Shown one piece after another: positions 63,318 through 64,000 of a stretch of 64,000 nt of DNA. The notes beneath the pieces were generated by a model. The model searched no databases. It saw nothing but the letters and a program-made list of their open reading frames with translations, and was not told the DNA's origin. This DNA comes from Toxotes chatareus. Its lineage: Eukaryota; Chordata; Actinopteri; Toxotidae. How positions within the stretch are numbered: position 1 is the stretch's first letter; every line of letters begins with the position of its first letter. Location of the stretch: positions 21,004,864-21,068,863 of the forward strand of contig CM028884.1 of NCBI GenBank assembly GCA_016801885.1, in the 5' to 3' direction. Made by a program: the position numbers and the translations under genes.

Positions 63318-63437
63318 TGTGTGTGTGCGCGCGCGTGTGCGTGTGCGTGCGCAGCCTCACCGTGTGGCTAGTTTATGGCTGATGACTCCACTGTCTGTGA
63401 TGACTTCACTCAGACGCAGCTCCAGGTGCACTTTTCC
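47759..63437 (-). CDS. rasa3: rasa3, Ras GTPase-activating protein 3 (C-terminal 20 exons, 5' partial)
   Basis: Exons in transcript order: 63361-63437, 59271-59351, 59117-59189, 57258-57331, 57045-57149, 55585-55741, 55311-55459, 54614-54728, 54357-54431, 54153-54276, 53479-53585, 52851-52928, 52616-52693, 52263-52336, 49693-49799, 49104-49186, 48774-48982, 48583-48686, 48255-48438, 47759-47834 (TAG). Total 2130 bp, 709 codons; human is 834, so about 125 N-terminal residues (first C2) are beyond base 64000. Seen: second C2 domain ([15 protein letters not shown] ... [13 protein letters not shown]); RasGAP domain with the arginine-finger block NTIFRGNSL and [14 protein letters not shown] domain ([20 protein letters not shown]) followed by a Btk zinc motif (YHPSAY..HWLCC..APGC). 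All borders are GT-AG and phases close exactly. The protein inactivates Ras and Rap1 at the membrane and binds inositol phosphates through PH-Btk (family knowledge). Confidence 0.96.
51812..52130. mobile_element. MITE with ~20-bp TIRs in rasa3 intron
   Basis: The left end has TTGAAATTTTGGGAAATAC and the right end, reversed, TTCAACATTTTGGGAAATAC. The core includes GGTTAGCTTAGCTTAGCATA and GCTAGCCTGGCTCTGTCTGA, a signature of a common teleost repeat. A perfect 15-bp hairpin (GACTATTTCAGTGGA, loop TTC) lies at 51982-52014 inside it. It sits between rasa3 exons 52263-52336 and 49693-49799. Confidence 0.7.
55891..56246. repeat. Interleaved fold-back repeat in rasa3 intron
   Basis: Arms D-B-C (about 55941-56040) pair with C'-B'-D' (about 56139-56245): for example GGTTGCATGCAATACATTCA against its complement at 56197-56216, and TTTTAAGTTGACTGTACTT against 56139-56157. 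A separate pair A (55891-55929) and A' (56059-56094) overlaps this hairpin, with A' in its loop. It is probably a MITE with long inverted ends, possibly two nested copies. Confidence 0.65.
56277..57004. mobile_element. MITE with ends 'gtggaagaagtattcaaatc / ...ttactttcctccac'
   Basis: The left end (GGTGGAAGAAGTATTCAAAT then CCTTTACTTAAGTAAAAG) and the right end (CTTAAGTACAGCACTTGAG ... ACTTTCCTCCACTGG) are imperfect inverted repeats of about 45 bp. Related fragments are near 2899-2950 and 62150-62230. A second element is inserted inside it (56421-56762). Confidence 0.65.
56421..56762. mobile_element. hAT-type MITE nested in the element at 56277-57004
   Basis: The element starts CAGTGGTTCCCAAACTGG and ends AAATCACTG, termini typical of hAT non-autonomous elements. 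It is bracketed by GTTTAAAC (56413-56420) and GTTTAATC (56763-56770), an 8-bp target duplication with one difference, as expected for hAT. It is 342 bp with no transposase. Confidence 0.75.
58612..59001. mobile_element. DNA-transposon relic with 'aagtatgtggacacc' ends
   Basis: The left end AGCCAGAAGTATGTAGACAC and the right end GTGTCCACATACTTTTGGCA are inverted copies of each other. These termini, close to AAAAGTATGTGGACACC, are a frequent teleost element. No intact open frame remains. It lies in the rasa3 intron between 57331 and 59117. Confidence 0.7.
59407..59468. repeat. (AC)n microsatellite upstream of rasa3 exon 59271-59351
   Basis: About 31 AC units on the plus strand; on the rasa3 coding strand it is (TG)n, ending about 55 nt before the acceptor of the exon. 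It is the longest microsatellite in the window. Confidence 0.95.
60600..60672. repeat. Compound microsatellite (CTGT)n(CCAT)n(CCTC)n
   Basis: Consecutive runs of CTGT, CCAT/TCAT and CCTC/CTCC tetranucleotides in the first visible rasa3 intron. Confidence 0.85.
60920..61085. repeat. Interspersed repeat with CCTAACC words
   Basis: CAGCCTAACCCTAACCTTAA at 60969-60988, with GTGTCCTTGTTAGGACAC upstream and TGGTCCTCCATGAGGACTAC downstream. Degenerate telomere-like words occur here but the arrangement resembles a dispersed teleost repeat, not a telomeric array. Confidence 0.5.
63285..63352 (-). repeat. (CA)n array 9 nt after the donor of rasa3 exon 63361-63437
   Basis: On the coding strand the donor GTGAGGCTG is followed by CG/CA alternations and then about 16 CA units. 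CA-rich runs just inside an intron are known hnRNP L sites. It is complementary to the TG array on the other side of the exon. Confidence 0.85.
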
Positions 63438-63447
63438 CTGCATAAGA

Positions 63448-63500
63448 CACACACACACACATACATACACACACACACACGCACACACACACACACACAT
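63448..63500 (-). repeat. (TG)n array upstream of rasa3 exon 63361-63437
   Basis: On the coding strand imperfect TG repeats end about 10 nt before the acceptor (CTTATGCAG). The polypyrimidine tract is weak and partly replaced by TG units. Confidence 0.85.
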
Positions 63501-64000
63501 AAACAAATAGACACTATTTATGTCTCACATATTTTTCCAATGAGATTACAGAAGGTTCAAAGCTCTGCTAAACAGTACTGATGAACATTATATCCACCAC
63601 ACAGTCAGGTACGCAGTGACAGGCAGGGTGGTCCAGTGAAAACCATGTATTTCATGTATTTGTTTAGTGTGTATGTAAATGAGAGTTGAATCTGATAACA
63701 ATGCGCAACCCGATCCAATCTAAAATGTCAGCTTTTCAAACTTGCTTTAGGCTTGGTGACAATCTAACTCGCATCACGAATAATCAAATGGGTCTCAGCT
63801 CATTAAAAAAGCATGTGATCCTTCAAGTTGTCTGAAAACATGTAATTTCATTGGACAGCACAGAGTCCGGCTGCTTGATACTAGATTTAATAGCCAGCTT
63901 ATAACTCTGCAAGTGTTTCCAAATATCAAAACCACACCATACAGTATTTTGTATCATATATGTTAGGCACTATGTATACTATATAAGGTTGGAAACTGCT
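63501..64000 (-). other. rasa3 intron at right edge
   Basis: No exon of rasa3 (first C2 domain expected further right) or any other feature was recognised in the last 500 bases. Confidence 0.6.

Overview
The window looks like nuclear DNA of a ray-finned fish, probably a spiny-rayed teleost. The genes have many short exons with GT-AG introns, there are long CA/GT microsatellites, and the introns and spacers are full of short non-autonomous DNA-transposon relics that resemble teleost families. The gene order tmem255b - gas6 - (pros1) - rasa3 corresponds to human 13q34 (TMEM255B-GAS6-RASA3), with one striking addition: a protein S gene sits directly beside gas6.

Layout. 1-6000 is an intron of tmem255b (its first exons lie left of the window) holding two inverted copies of a short transposon. 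6001-11325 (+) carries the last six coding exons of tmem255b, a four-pass membrane protein ending in a PPPY motif. 15470-27462 (-) is a complete 15-exon gas6 (644 codons). 30211-37961 (-) is a complete 14-exon pros1 (about 678 codons), intact except that exon 6 is one nucleotide short of the reading frame. 38-47.7 kb is non-coding apart from a possible + strand transcript starting in a CpG-rich stretch near 39.1-39.5 kb. 47759-63437 (-) holds the last 20 coding exons of rasa3; its first exons lie right of the window.

Function. Gas6 and protein S are vitamin K-dependent secreted proteins (Gla domain, four EGF modules, two laminin-G modules). Both are ligands of TYRO3/AXL/MER receptors, and protein S is also an anticoagulant cofactor. 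Rasa3 is a Ras/Rap1 GTPase-activating protein, known in mammals as a brake on platelet integrin activation. The two Gla genes share nearly all exon lengths and phases, which points to tandem duplication. In human they are on different chromosomes (13q34 and 3q11).

Points for a second look: the gas6/pros1 tandem pair; the single-base frame break and the clean loss of one intron in pros1; a tRNA 5'-half inserted between 16-bp direct repeats in pros1 intron 6; and rasa3 exon 5 flanked by complementary TG and CA arrays. Exon borders were read by eye from splice sites, codon phase and remembered human orthologues; no alignment was run.
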